A stretch of DNA of 64,000 nt from Parahoeflea halophila (GTDB taxonomy: Bacteria > Pseudomonadota > Alphaproteobacteria > Rhizobiales > Rhizobiaceae): NCBI RefSeq assembly GCF_900220985.1, contig NZ_OCPC01000001.1, positions 412,836 to 476,835 of the forward strand. The letters are read 5' to 3'. The notes beneath the pieces were generated by a model. It was given only the letters and a program-made list of their open reading frames with translations. It made no database searches and had not been told where the DNA came from. Below are positions 16,076-24,641 of this stretch, one piece after another. The first letter of the stretch is position 1. Each line of letters begins with the position of its first letter. A program made the translations under genes and the position numbers.

Positions 16076-17185
16076 TCAGACTTCATCCACAACGTGGGTA
16101 TCGAACGAACCGGGAAGAGATACCTCCAGCAGTTCGAGATTGCCGCTTGGATCACTGTAGCGCGTCGCCATCCGTGGAGGAATGACGAAGGCATCTCCTT
16201 TTTCAAGACGATAAGGTTCCTTGCCTTCACCTTCCAGCAACATGCTCCCCGACATGACGAAGTTGAACAGGATGTCGCCTTCGTGCCGGGTCCACACTGG
16301 TTCATGCCCCTCCAGGGGCCGCGCCACCATTACCGAGGCGACACCCTTGGTGTTTTCATTGATGGTGGTGTCGCGCGCTTCGAAACCGGGGATGCGGAAC
16401 GGCTCGAAAACCCCGTCCTTGCAGAGGCTGTGCACGAAGCGCTGGCCGTCCCATTCACGCTCGGGGCGTTCATGCGGTGTCGGCAACTCCATTTCGTGGT
16501 CAATTTCAGTGACGTGATCGGCAGGAACGCCGATTTCGATGACTTCGATGCCGTCCGCCGCGTGCAGCACCTTGTGCCGGATCTGCGGCGGCTGGATGAA
16601 GCAATCGCCCGCATGCAGGCGGCGCGTGCCGCCCTGATCTTCGTAAAGCACATCAACCCAGCCGTTGATGCAGAAGATCAGCTGAAATCCGACCTTGTGA
16701 AAATGCACCATGTCGGGCACCGGCCCGTCCGGCACCCGGATATGCGAGGCGATCATCGCACCACCGAGCCGTGACGGGATCAGGTCGCGGTATTCCATCC
16801 CGGCACGGCCGATCACCCAGGGCGCCTGGTCCGCCAGCCGCCGCACCACGAAGGCATGCTCGGTCTGAGGCAGCACCATCGGCGGGTTGAGTTCGTCGAT
16901 CTCGATACGGGTGCCGTTCGGCGCGACGAGTTCGCGCTTGCCATCGGCAAAACCATCCGGGTCCTCGGTGAGAATTCGCAAGGTTCCCGGCGCTTCCGGC
17001 GCGCCCTTCTGGATACGGATGCGCAAGCCGTGACCGGAGAGAACGGCAACTTCGGGATCATCGGCCGGGTAGATCATGTCGAGACGCATTTTCAGCGTTC
17101 TGGTGAAGAACGGCAAATCGTCCCTCAGCTCCGTGGTCGGCAACCTGATTTCCGCACGCGTATCCAACCTGTCCTCCCAGACCAT
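16076..17185 (-). CDS. VOC-like plus double-cupin protein of unknown reaction
   Basis: The 369-residue cytoplasmic protein has three parts. Residues ~20-75 (DDLPFFTRTLKMRLDMIYPADDPEVAVLSGHGLRI) look like half of a glyoxalase/VOC domain. A first cupin at ~145-225 keeps likely metal ligands His161, His163, Gln168 and His204. A second cupin at ~285-360 keeps HEGD and PPR but lacks the C-terminal metal His. Metal-dependent cupins include ring-cleaving dioxygenases, isomerases and quercetinases. The gene sits directly after kynA (118-base gap with its own promoter element) and before the importer genes, so a step on a tryptophan-derived compound is likely. The reaction is not recognised. Confidence 0.7.
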   Translation of the reverse strand: MVWEDRLDTRAEIRLPTTELRDDLPFFTRTLKMRLDMIYPADDPEVAVLSGHGLRIRIQKGAPEAPGTLRILTEDPDGFADGKRELVAPNGTRIEIDELNPPMVLPQTEHAFVVRRLADQAPWVIGRAGMEYRDLIPSRLGGAMIASHIRVPDGPVPDMVHFHKVGFQLIFCINGWVDVLYEDQGGTRRLHAGDCFIQPPQIRHKVLHAADGIEVIEIGVPADHVTEIDHEMELPTPHERPEREWDGQRFVHSLCKDGVFEPFRIPGFEARDTTINENTKGVASVMVARPLEGHEPVWTRHEGDILFNFVMSGSMLLEGEGKEPYRLEKGDAFVIPPRMATRYSDPSGNLELLEVSLPGSFDTHVVDEV

Positions 17186-17250
17186 TTCGCTGTCATATCC
17201 CAGATCTGTGTCCGGTGTCGGCGAAAACCATCATCGCCCAATGCTCTCGA

Positions 17251-17287
17251 AGACTATCCGACCACAGAGGTATTTCAAGGCTAAAAT
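17251..17287 (-). promoter_or_regulatory. Promoter/operator element upstream of the cupin gene, shared with the pathway's first gene
   Basis: Plus-strand TATTTCAAGGCTAAAAT at 17271-17287 matches TATTTCAAGCATAAAAT at 26992-27008 in 15 of 17 positions. Read on the minus strand, TTGAAA (17273-17278) could be a -35 box, with TAGTCT (17251-17256) as a weak -10 box after 16 bases. The same spacing occurs in the second copy. Confidence 0.5.
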
Positions 17288-17302
17288 AATAAAGCGGGCG
17301 AG

Positions 17303-18145
17303 CTAAAGCTCGGTCCGCACCCGCCACAACTCGGGAAACAGTTCAACATCGAGCATGCGCCGCAGATAGCTGGTTCCGCCGGTGCCGCCGGTGCCGCGCT
17401 TGAGACCGATCACCCGCTCCACCGTGGTGACATGGTTGAAGCGCCAGCGCCGAAAATAGTCTTCCAGATCGACCAGTTTTTCGGCCACCTCGTAGAGCGC
17501 CCAGTATTTTGCCGGCTCCTCATAGATGATTTTCCAGCCATACGTGACACCATCGTGCAGCACATGAGTGTTGCGCACATCCCGGTCGATCACCTCTTGA
17601 GGCATGGCGATGCCGCGACGTGCAGCAAGCCGGATCGCCTCGTCATACAGGCTTGGCAGGGCAAGTTCGGCTTCAAGTTTTGCCAGCGCCGCCGGAACAT
17701 GCGCATGCGGACGCATCATCGCGTGGTTGCGGTTGCCCAGCGCATATTCGATCAACCGGTACTGCAGCGATTGAAATCCGGAAGACTGGCCGAGCTTGTT
17801 GCGGAAATGGGTGTAATCGGACGGCGTCATCGTCCTGAGCACATCCCAGGCGGAGTTCAGCTGTTCGAATATCCGCGACACCCGTGCAAGCGTCTTCATC
17901 GCCGGCTGCAGCTCGTCTGATCTGATTGCGGCCCGCGCCGCCGAAATCTCGTGGATCGCCAGCCGCATCCACAATTCCGACGTCTGGTGCTGGATGATGA
18001 ACAGCATCTCGTCATGAGCGTCGGTTCTGGTCTTCTGCGCCGAGAGGATCTGGTCGATGCACAGATAATCGCCATAGGACATCCGCCCGTCGAAATCCAT
18101 CTGAGCACCTTCTTTCGAAGGGTCGTAATCCGTGGTCTCGCTCAT
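17303..18145 (-). CDS. kynA: Tryptophan 2,3-dioxygenase
   Basis: This 280-residue heme enzyme opens the indole ring of L-tryptophan to N-formyl-L-kynurenine. Family marks are [16 protein letters not shown], the [14 protein letters not shown] helix near residue 50 with the active-site His, [17 protein letters not shown], and the C-terminal heme/substrate segment [23 protein letters not shown] with the heme-ligand His, ending in [10 protein letters not shown]. The length equals bacterial KynA. I choose the ATG at 18145, whose ATGA overlaps the kynU stop; a longer frame to 18208 lies inside kynU. It acts just before formamidase and KynU in the kynurenine pathway. Confidence 0.97.
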   Translation of the reverse strand: MSETTDYDPSKEGAQMDFDGRMSYGDYLCIDQILSAQKTRTDAHDEMLFIIQHQTSELWMRLAIHEISAARAAIRSDELQPAMKTLARVSRIFEQLNSAWDVLRTMTPSDYTHFRNKLGQSSGFQSLQYRLIEYALGNRNHAMMRPHAHVPAALAKLEAELALPSLYDEAIRLAARRGIAMPQEVIDRDVRNTHVLHDGVTYGWKIIYEEPAKYWALYEVAEKLVDLEDYFRRWRFNHVTTVERVIGLKRGTGGTGGTSYLRRMLDVELFPELWRVRTEL

Positions 18146-19335
18146 GTGACCGCTTTCCGCGCCTTGAATCCCGGCCTGTCCCATTCCCCTGTGGCGATGA
18201 TCTCGCACAGCGCCGCAGCCGCATGGCTGACCTCATCGGGCGTGTTGTAGAGCGGGCAGAAGCCGAAGCGCATGATGTCCGGCGCCCGGAAATCGCCGAT
18301 GATGCCGCGGGCAATCAGCGCCTGCATGGCCGCATAGCCTTCGTGGAAGCGGAACGAGACCTGGCTGCCACGGCCGTTCGGGTCGCGCGGACTGGCGAGC
18401 TCGACATCCTTGCAACCGGCCTCGACTTCCGAAATGAACCGCTCGGAAAGTTCGATAGAGCGCGCCCGGATATCATTCATGTCGACGCCGTCGAAGGCAT
18501 CCAGCGCTGCGTCCAGCACCGCCATCTGGATCACCGGCGGCGTGCCGACGCGCATGCGGCTGATCCCTTCGCCCGGACGGTAATCAAGATCAAAGGCGAA
18601 TGGCGCCTGATGGCCAAGCCAGCCCGACAGCGCCGGACGGACCTGATCGATCAGGTCGGGACGGACATGGATGAAGCCGGGCGCACCGGGTCCCCCATTG
18701 AGATACTTGTAGGTGCAGCCGACCGCGATGTCGGCCTTGCAGCCGGCCAGGTCTACCGGCAGTGCACCGGCCGAATGGGCCAGGTCCCAGATCATCAGCG
18801 CGCCCACCGCATGTGCCTTGTCGGTAATCGCCTTCATGTCGTGAATGCGGCCGGTGCGGTAATCGACATGGGTGAGCATCACCGCCGCCACTTCTTCGGT
18901 AATGTTGTCCGCCACCGCTTCCGGATCGACGACCTTCAGCTCGTGCCCCTTGCCGAGGCTCTTGAGAAGCCCGTCGGCCATGTAGAGATCAGACGGAAAA
19001 TTGCCGTTGTCAGACAGCACGATCTTGCGGTCCGGCCTCATCTCCACCGCCGAGGCGACAGCCTGATAGACCTTGATCGACAGCGTATCGCCGACCATCG
19101 TGCTGCCTGCCGGCGCTCCGATCAACGTTCCGATCCGGTCGCCCAGCCGTCCTGGCAGCTCCATCCATTTGGCCTTGTTCCAGCCGGTGATCAGCATCGG
19201 TCCCCATTCATCCGCCATCGTCCGGCGGCCGCGCTCGACGGCGGCCTTGGGGAGCGGACCAAGCGAATTGCCGTCAAGATAGGTAATACCCTCGGGCAGA
19301 TCGAACTGATCGCGGCGCGACCGGAATGTGCTCAT
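18142..19335 (-). CDS. kynU: Kynureninase
   Basis: The 397-residue PLP enzyme cleaves L-kynurenine to anthranilate and L-alanine. It starts with the typical [22 protein letters not shown], has the cofactor region [15 protein letters not shown] and the Schiff-base lysine in [15 protein letters not shown] near residue 225. It ends with [13 protein letters not shown]. The gene overlaps kynA by four bases and starts four bases after the RidA gene. With KynA and a ligase for 2-aminobenzoate in the same operon, its product feeds CoA activation rather than tryptophan synthesis. Confidence 0.97.
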   Translation of the reverse strand: MSTFRSRRDQFDLPEGITYLDGNSLGPLPKAAVERGRRTMADEWGPMLITGWNKAKWMELPGRLGDRIGTLIGAPAGSTMVGDTLSIKVYQAVASAVEMRPDRKIVLSDNGNFPSDLYMADGLLKSLGKGHELKVVDPEAVADNITEEVAAVMLTHVDYRTGRIHDMKAITDKAHAVGALMIWDLAHSAGALPVDLAGCKADIAVGCTYKYLNGGPGAPGFIHVRPDLIDQVRPALSGWLGHQAPFAFDLDYRPGEGISRMRVGTPPVIQMAVLDAALDAFDGVDMNDIRARSIELSERFISEVEAGCKDVELASPRDPNGRGSQVSFRFHEGYAAMQALIARGIIGDFRAPDIMRFGFCPLYNTPDEVSHAAAALCEIIATGEWDRPGFKARKAVT

Positions 19336-19339
19336 GATG

Positions 19340-19750
19340 TCACGCGTCCCTCTTTGACTTGCCGATTTCCGCCGTGGCCTCGATCTCGACCAGCGCCTCG
19401 TCCTCGATCAATCCGGCAACCACGATCACCGACATCGACGGGAAATGACGGCCCAGCACCCTGCGGTAGGCCGCGCCGACATCCTTCTGTCGTGCCATGT
19501 ATTCCTTCTTGTCGGTGATGAACCAGGTCAGCCGGACTATATCGGTGACTTCGCCGCCCGCTGCCCGCACGATCTCGGCGATGTTGCTCAGCGTCTGTTC
19601 GAGCTGGCCGACGAAATCCTTGTGCTCGAAGACCTGGTCCTTGTTCCAGCCGATCTGGCCGCCGGTGTAGAGCCGCTCACCGTCAACAAGCATGCCGTTT
19701 GCATAGCCTTTGGGCTTTTGCCAATCCGGAGGCGTGACTGCTTCGATCAT
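19340..19750 (-). CDS. RidA family protein (enamine/imine deaminase-like)
   Basis: The 136-residue protein of the YjgF/YER057c/UK114 family has GGQIGWNKDQVFEHKDFVGQLEQTLSNIAEIVRAAGG and the C-terminal VIVVAGLIEDEALVEIEATAEI. The usual catalytic Arg/Glu region reads SMSVIVVAGLIEDEALVEIEA, with the Glu retained. It lies between the CoA ligase and kynU, in tight spacing with kynU. RidA proteins hydrolyse reactive enamines or imines. Here it could deaminate the 2-amino-5-oxo-cyclohexene carboxyl-CoA product or an aminoacrylate by-product of PLP chemistry (inference). Confidence 0.88.
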   Translation of the reverse strand: MIEAVTPPDWQKPKGYANGMLVDGERLYTGGQIGWNKDQVFEHKDFVGQLEQTLSNIAEIVRAAGGEVTDIVRLTWFITDKKEYMARQKDVGAAYRRVLGRHFPSMSVIVVAGLIEDEALVEIEATAEIGKSKRDA

Positions 19751-19798
19751 GATGAAAGTCCTTGTTTGTATATCTTGGAGGAAGTCCTAAGACCCGGC

Positions 19799-21421
19799 TC
19801 AGGCGCTGTCGCGCAAGCGGAACCGCTGGATCTTGCCGGTCTGCGTCTTGGGCAAGGCGTCGGTGAAGATGATGGAACGCGGATACTTGTAGGGCGCAAT
19901 CACCGCCTTGACGTGATCCTGCAGCCGTTTGGTGGTTACCTCGTCGGCGGCAACGTCCGCGTTGAGCACCACATGCGCCTGAACGATCTGACCCCGCGCC
20001 TCGTCGGGGACACCTATAACCGCACACTCGGCGACATCGGCGTGGCCGAGCAGTGCGGCCTCGACTTCGGGGCCGGCAATATTGTAGCCGGCGGAAATGA
20101 TCATGTCGTCCGAGCGCGCGGCAAAATGAAAGAAGCCGTCCTCGTCCTGTGTGAAGGAATCGCCGGTCAGGTTCCAGCCGTCACGGACATATTTCTGCTG
20201 CTGTTCGGGATCGGACAGATAGCGGCACCCGGTCGGACCACGCACTGCCAGCCGGCCAACCTCGCCGCGCGGCACTTCGTTCATCTCATCATCGACAATC
20301 CGCGCCTGATAGCCACTGACCGGCAGCCCGGTGCAGGCAGCCTTGGAACTTTCAAACCGGTTCGAGATGAAGATGTGCAGCATCTCGGTAGCGCCGATGC
20401 CATCAAGCATCGGCTTGCCGGTTTTCTCCATCCACTGGTCATAGACAGGGCCGGGTAATGTTTCCCCAGCCGAGACGGCAGCCCGCAGCGAGGACAGGTC
20501 CGCCCCCTCCTCCATCGCCGCCAGCATCGCGCGGTAGGCGGTCGGTGCGGTAAAGCAAACCGTGGCTTTGTGGTTCTGAATGATCTCGACCATGTTCGCC
20601 GGCGTTGCCTGTTCGAGCAGCGCCGCCGCCGCACCAAAGCGCAGCGGGAACACCGCCAGACCGCCAAGCCCAAAGGTGAAGGCCAGCGGCGGAGAGCCGA
20701 TGAACACGTCGTCGGGGGTCACGCCAAGGACTTCCTTGGCATAGCCGTCGGCGATGATCAGCATGTCGCGATGAAAATGCATCGTCGCCTTCGGCTTTCC
20801 GGTGGTGCCGGAAGTGAAGCCCAGAAGCGCCACATCATCGCGGCCGGTCTTCACCGTCTCGAAGCGGACTGGCTTGGACAGCGCCAGCCGGTCGAGTTCC
20901 GCGTCATGGTTGGCGGTGCCGTCGAAGCCCACCACCTTGTTCAGGAACCGGTTTTCCTTGGCACAGGCAACCATCTCGTCCATCAGCCGCGTGTCGCACA
21001 GCGCCAGCGAGATTTGCGCCTTGTCGGCGATCTTGCCAAGCTCGACGGCCCGCAACATCGGCATCGTGTTGACCACCACGGCCCCCGCCTTTGTCGCCGC
21101 CAGCCAGACCGCCACCATCGCCGGGTTGTTGGCCGAGCGAATGAGCACCCGGTTGCCCGGCTTGACGCCGTAATCCTCGACCAGCACATGGGCGATGCGG
21201 TTGGTCCAGTCGGTCAGTTCCTTGTAGGTCCTGATCCGGCCATTGCCGATCAGGGCGGTGTGGTCGCCAAAACCCCTTGCCACCATCGCATCGGTCAGCT
21301 CGTAGCCGCAATTGAGCCATTCGGGATAGGTGAACCCATCGAGATGAAACTCTGGCCACTGCCCGTGTGGTGGCAGATTGTCCCGTGTGAACGTGTCGAT
21401 ATGCCCCGATGGTCCCAGCAC
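19799..21421 (-). CDS. 2-aminobenzoate-CoA ligase-type AMP-binding enzyme
   Basis: The 540-residue adenylate-forming ligase shows the phosphate loop FTSGTTGKPKATMHFHRD near residue 190, the GIGATEMLHIFISN motif and DGWNLTGDSFTQDEDGFF. The C-terminal Lys lies in LPKTQTGKIQRFRLRD. The N terminus GPSGHIDTFTRDNLPPHGQWPEF resembles the benzoate/2-aminobenzoate-CoA ligase group, and the operon context (kynureninase makes anthranilate; a 2-aminobenzoyl-CoA monooxygenase-type enzyme is co-encoded) makes 2-aminobenzoate the best substrate guess. The start is GTG at 21421, directly after the acyl-CoA dehydrogenase stop. Benzoate or salicylate would be the alternatives. Confidence 0.88.
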   Translation of the reverse strand: MLGPSGHIDTFTRDNLPPHGQWPEFHLDGFTYPEWLNCGYELTDAMVARGFGDHTALIGNGRIRTYKELTDWTNRIAHVLVEDYGVKPGNRVLIRSANNPAMVAVWLAATKAGAVVVNTMPMLRAVELGKIADKAQISLALCDTRLMDEMVACAKENRFLNKVVGFDGTANHDAELDRLALSKPVRFETVKTGRDDVALLGFTSGTTGKPKATMHFHRDMLIIADGYAKEVLGVTPDDVFIGSPPLAFTFGLGGLAVFPLRFGAAAALLEQATPANMVEIIQNHKATVCFTAPTAYRAMLAAMEEGADLSSLRAAVSAGETLPGPVYDQWMEKTGKPMLDGIGATEMLHIFISNRFESSKAACTGLPVSGYQARIVDDEMNEVPRGEVGRLAVRGPTGCRYLSDPEQQQKYVRDGWNLTGDSFTQDEDGFFHFAARSDDMIISAGYNIAGPEVEAALLGHADVAECAVIGVPDEARGQIVQAHVVLNADVAADEVTTKRLQDHVKAVIAPYKYPRSIIFTDALPKTQTGKIQRFRLRDSA

Positions 21422-21422
21422 T

Positions 21423-22589
21423 TCAAACCCCCTTCGAATTCGCCAATGTCTGCCGCGCGATCACGACCTTCTGCACATCCGACGCGCCTTCATAAATTCT
21501 CAGCGCCCGGATCTCCCGGTAAAGACTTTCAACGATATGCCCCTTGCGCACGCCATCACCGCCATGCAGCTGCACCGCCTTGTCGATCACGTCCTGAGCG
21601 TGGTCGGTGGCATATAGCTTTGCCATCGCCGCCTCGCGGCTGACGCGCGGCGCTCCCTGGTCCTTGAGCCACGCCGCCCGGTAGACCAGCAATGCCGCGG
21701 CATCGACGTCGAGCGCCATGTCGGCGATATGCCCTTGCACCATCTGCAGATCACTCATCGGCGCACCGAACAGCTCACGCTCGCTGACGCGGGTCAAGCT
21801 TTCATCCAGCGCCCGGCGGGCAAAACCGAGAGCCGCCGCGGCAACCGTCGAGCGGAACACGTCGAGCACCGACATGGCGATACGGAAGCCTTCTCCCGGA
21901 TTGCCGATCATGGCTGATGCCGGAATCCGGCAGTCGTTGAAGGCGAGCCGCGCCAGCGGATGCGGAGCGACCACTTCAAGCCGTTCAGCGATCTCCAGCC
22001 CCGGCGTGTCGGCAGGCACGATGAACACCGAGAGCCCCTTGGCGCCCGGCGCCTCGCCGGTGCGGGCAAACACGCAATAGACATCGGCGATCCCACCATT
22101 GGAGATCCAGGTCTTCTCGCCATTGAGAACATAGTCGTCACCGTCGCGCACGGCCGTCATCGCCATGTTGGCGACATCGGAACCGGAGGCGGGCTCAGAC
22201 AATGCAAAGGCGGACAATGCCTTTCCGGCGCGGGTCTTTGTCAGCCACTCGGTTTTCTGCGCATCGCTGCCAAACAGCGAAATGCAGCCGGTGCCAAGCC
22301 CCTGCATCGCGAAGGCAAAATCCGCGAGCCCGTCATGCCGGGCGAGCGTTTCGCGCATGATGCACAGGCTGCGCACATCGATCTTCGAACTCGCGTCCGC
22401 CGGTTCCACTGCCGAGAGCTTCAGCCAGCCCGCTTCGCCCAGCGCCTTGACCAGTCGCTTGCAGGTTTCATCGACGTCGGAATGGTCGAGGTCAGCCAGT
22501 TCCCGGGTTGCCCAGGCATCCACCTGTTCGGCCAGATCGCGATGGACCTCGTCAAAAAACGGCCATTGGAGAAAACTGCGGTCAGACAT
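21423..22589 (-). CDS. Acyl-CoA dehydrogenase family flavoprotein
   Basis: The 388-residue FAD enzyme has [39 protein letters not shown] near residues 125-165. Near the C terminus it has the catalytic-Glu segment [21 protein letters not shown], where RIYEG supplies the base of medium-chain type enzymes. Acyl-CoA dehydrogenases form a 2,3-double bond and pass electrons to ETF. In this operon it probably oxidises an alicyclic CoA ester downstream of the 2-aminobenzoyl-CoA monooxygenase/reductase (inference). Its stop lies next to the ligase start and its ATG overlaps the enoyl-CoA hydratase frame by one base. Confidence 0.92.
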   Translation of the reverse strand: MSDRSFLQWPFFDEVHRDLAEQVDAWATRELADLDHSDVDETCKRLVKALGEAGWLKLSAVEPADASSKIDVRSLCIMRETLARHDGLADFAFAMQGLGTGCISLFGSDAQKTEWLTKTRAGKALSAFALSEPASGSDVANMAMTAVRDGDDYVLNGEKTWISNGGIADVYCVFARTGEAPGAKGLSVFIVPADTPGLEIAERLEVVAPHPLARLAFNDCRIPASAMIGNPGEGFRIAMSVLDVFRSTVAAAALGFARRALDESLTRVSERELFGAPMSDLQMVQGHIADMALDVDAAALLVYRAAWLKDQGAPRVSREAAMAKLYATDHAQDVIDKAVQLHGGDGVRKGHIVESLYREIRALRIYEGASDVQKVVIARQTLANSKGV

Positions 22590-23392
22590 CAGTTACCCTC
22601 GAACACGGGTTTCTGTTTCGACGCGAAGGCTTCATAGGCGCGGCGGAAATCCTGCGTCTGCATGCAGATTGCCTGGGCCTGCGCTTCGGCCTCGATGGCC
22701 TGCTCGATGCCCATGTTCCATTCCTGCGCCAGCATGGTCTTGGTCATCATGTTGGCGAAGACCGGCCCGTCGGCAATCCGCCTGGCAAGCTTGCGGGCCT
22801 CTTCCTCGATCTCGTCTGCGGAAACAACTCGGTTGTAGAACCCCCAGCGCTCGCCTTCGTCCGCGCTCATCGAGCGTCCCGTGTAGAGCAGGTCCGCCGC
22901 CCGGCCCTGCCCGATGATCCGCGGCAGTATGGCGCAAGCGCCCATGTCGCAGCCTGCTAGACCGACCCGGTTGAACAGAAACGCAGTCTTGGATTCCGGT
23001 GTGGCAATGCGCAGATCGCTGCACATCGCAATGATCGCCCCGGCACCGGCACACACGCCGTCAACGGCAGCGATCACCGGCTTGCCGCACCCGACAATGG
23101 CCTTGACCAGATCACCGGTCATGCGGGTGAATTCGAGCAACCCCTTCATGTCCTTGTCGAGCAACGGCCCGATGATTTCGAACACATCGCCACCCGAGCA
23201 GAAATTACCCCCGTTGGAGCCGAAAACTACCACCTTGACGTCGTCGCGGTAGACTAGGCCCCGAAACCAGTCGCGCAACTCAGCATAGCTTTCAAATGTC
23301 AGTGGGTTCTTCTTTTCCGGCCGGTCGAGAGAGACCTCGGCAATACCGTCAGTCAGTGTCAGTCGGAAATTCTTTGGCGCGTCTGTCGGCAT
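22589..23392 (-). CDS. Enoyl-CoA hydratase/isomerase family protein
   Basis: The 267-residue crotonase-fold protein has the oxyanion-hole segments [20 protein letters not shown] near residue 65 and [29 protein letters not shown] near residue 110, followed by [20 protein letters not shown]. The Cys/Ser-rich variant of the usual Glu-containing region and the FCSGGDV motif are seen in ring-modifying crotonases such as those for cyclohexenyl-CoA esters. It probably hydrates or cleaves an alicyclic CoA intermediate of anthranilate breakdown. It is tightly packed between the acyl-CoA dehydrogenase and MarR genes. Confidence 0.9.
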   Translation of the reverse strand: MPTDAPKNFRLTLTDGIAEVSLDRPEKKNPLTFESYAELRDWFRGLVYRDDVKVVVFGSNGGNFCSGGDVFEIIGPLLDKDMKGLLEFTRMTGDLVKAIVGCGKPVIAAVDGVCAGAGAIIAMCSDLRIATPESKTAFLFNRVGLAGCDMGACAILPRIIGQGRAADLLYTGRSMSADEGERWGFYNRVVSADEIEEEARKLARRIADGPVFANMMTKTMLAQEWNMGIEQAIEAEAQAQAICMQTQDFRRAYEAFASKQKPVFEGN

Positions 23393-23395
23393 GGT

Positions 23396-23881
23396 TCAAT
23401 CCTCTCCCTTGGTACTCTTGCGGGCAATGCATTCGAGCTGCTCTGACAGATGCGGCACCTCGTCGGCCTCGATGCCATCGAGCAGGCAGTCGATCCAGCG
23501 CTCGTGGCTGGATGCCATGGCCTCGAACTGCTCGCGCCCCGCCGTGGTCAATCGCACGGTTGTCGCACGACGATCATTGTCAACCGGAACCCGCACCAGA
23601 ATGCCGTCATCGACCAGCCTGTCGACGATGCCGGTGACATTGCCATTTGAAACCCGGAGCACGCTCGACAATTCGCTCATCTTCAGACCCTGCTCGTCAC
23701 GGTAGAGCGCTGCCATCACATCAAACCGCGGCAGGGTGGTGTCGAAACCGGTGCGGAAATTCTCCCGCAGTTCCGCCTCGACGTGCTTGGTCGCCTTGAG
23801 CAGCTTGAGCCACAGTCTCAGCCGCGCCTTCGACGCCGACGCCTCATGACCATGGGACGGTTTCACCACAACTTCGCTCAT
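23396..23881 (-). CDS. MarR family transcriptional regulator (first of two)
   Basis: The 161-residue winged-helix protein has TTLPRFDVMAALYRDEQGLKMSELSSVLRVSNGNVTGIVDRLVDDGILVRVPVDNDRRATTVRLT. This is a full MarR DNA-binding domain including the wing DxRR. The ATG at 23881 overlaps the SDR stop (ATGA). Being encoded inside the operon between the SDR and enoyl-CoA hydratase genes, it is probably the local repressor that senses an aryl-CoA or the free acid, as BadR/HpaR-type MarR proteins do. The palindrome at 27001-27015 is a candidate operator. Confidence 0.93.
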   Translation of the reverse strand: MSEVVVKPSHGHEASASKARLRLWLKLLKATKHVEAELRENFRTGFDTTLPRFDVMAALYRDEQGLKMSELSSVLRVSNGNVTGIVDRLVDDGILVRVPVDNDRRATTVRLTTAGREQFEAMASSHERWIDCLLDGIEADEVPHLSEQLECIARKSTKGED

Positions 23882-24639
23882 GTTTCCCCCCCGGACAATG
23901 AAATTGCCTGGCCCGTCACCGACGCCGCGGCATCGCTGCAGAGCCACAGCACGGTTTCGGCTATCTCCTCAGGCTGGATGAAGCGGCCCTGCGGGTTCAC
24001 CTTCTTCAGCGAAGCTTCGGCCTCCTCGCGGGAGCGTCCGGTTTTCTCGACAATGTTGTCAATGGATCGATGCAGCATCGGCGTCTCGGTGAAACCCGGA
24101 CAGATTGCATTGACGGTCACACCGGTTTTCGCCAGCTCCTGCGCCAAACTGCGCACCAGACCGACAACTCCGTGCTTGGCTGCGCAATAGGCCCCGACAT
24201 AAGCATAACCTTTCAGTCCGGCGGTCGAGGCCACAGCAATCAACCGGCCGGGTTGATTCCGGTTCATTTTCACAAAGGCCGACTGGAAAGTGTTGAAAAC
24301 ACCAGTCAAATTCACATCAAGCGTGGAACGGAACAAGGCCGCATCGGTGCGATCGAACGGCGCACTTTCGGCCGATCCGGCATTGGCGATGACGATGGTC
24401 GGGGCGCCGTTTTTCTCCACCGCCTCGTCGATGGCCTTTGCCATCGCCTCCTCGTCTGTCACGTCTGCAGAGATAGCGATGATTCTGTCGTCCTGCTCGC
24501 CCAGTGCTTCAAGTGGTGCCAGACGCCGTCCGATCGCGGTCACCCGCGCACCCTTGTCCGCGAGCGCCAGGGCGATGGCTTCACCCGCTCCCGAGCCCGC
24601 GCCGGTGACAATGGCATGATGCCCCAAAAATTCCGACAT
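23878..24639 (-). CDS. Short-chain dehydrogenase/reductase
   Basis: The 253-residue Rossmann-fold oxidoreductase carries the cofactor loop AIVTGAGSGAGEAIALALADKG near residue 10, a following acidic-free IGRR that suggests NADP(H), VIANAGSAESAP, and the catalytic Ser-Tyr-Lys set with YCAAK near residue 155. The C-terminal LCSDAAASVTGQAISLSGG is typical. It lies two bases after the monooxygenase gene stop and overlaps the MarR start. A hydroxyacyl-CoA or ring-ketone dehydrogenase step in anthranilate breakdown is the likely role (inference). Confidence 0.92.
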   Translation of the reverse strand: MSEFLGHHAIVTGAGSGAGEAIALALADKGARVTAIGRRLAPLEALGEQDDRIIAISADVTDEEAMAKAIDEAVEKNGAPTIVIANAGSAESAPFDRTDAALFRSTLDVNLTGVFNTFQSAFVKMNRNQPGRLIAVASTAGLKGYAYVGAYCAAKHGVVGLVRSLAQELAKTGVTVNAICPGFTETPMLHRSIDNIVEKTGRSREEAEASLKKVNPQGRFIQPEEIAETVLWLCSDAAASVTGQAISLSGGET

Positions 24640-24641
24640 GC

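Noticed and set aside
18223-19518. A 431-residue open frame on the plus strand
   Set aside because: It is opposite kynU, which has a complete family pattern and overlaps kynA correctly.
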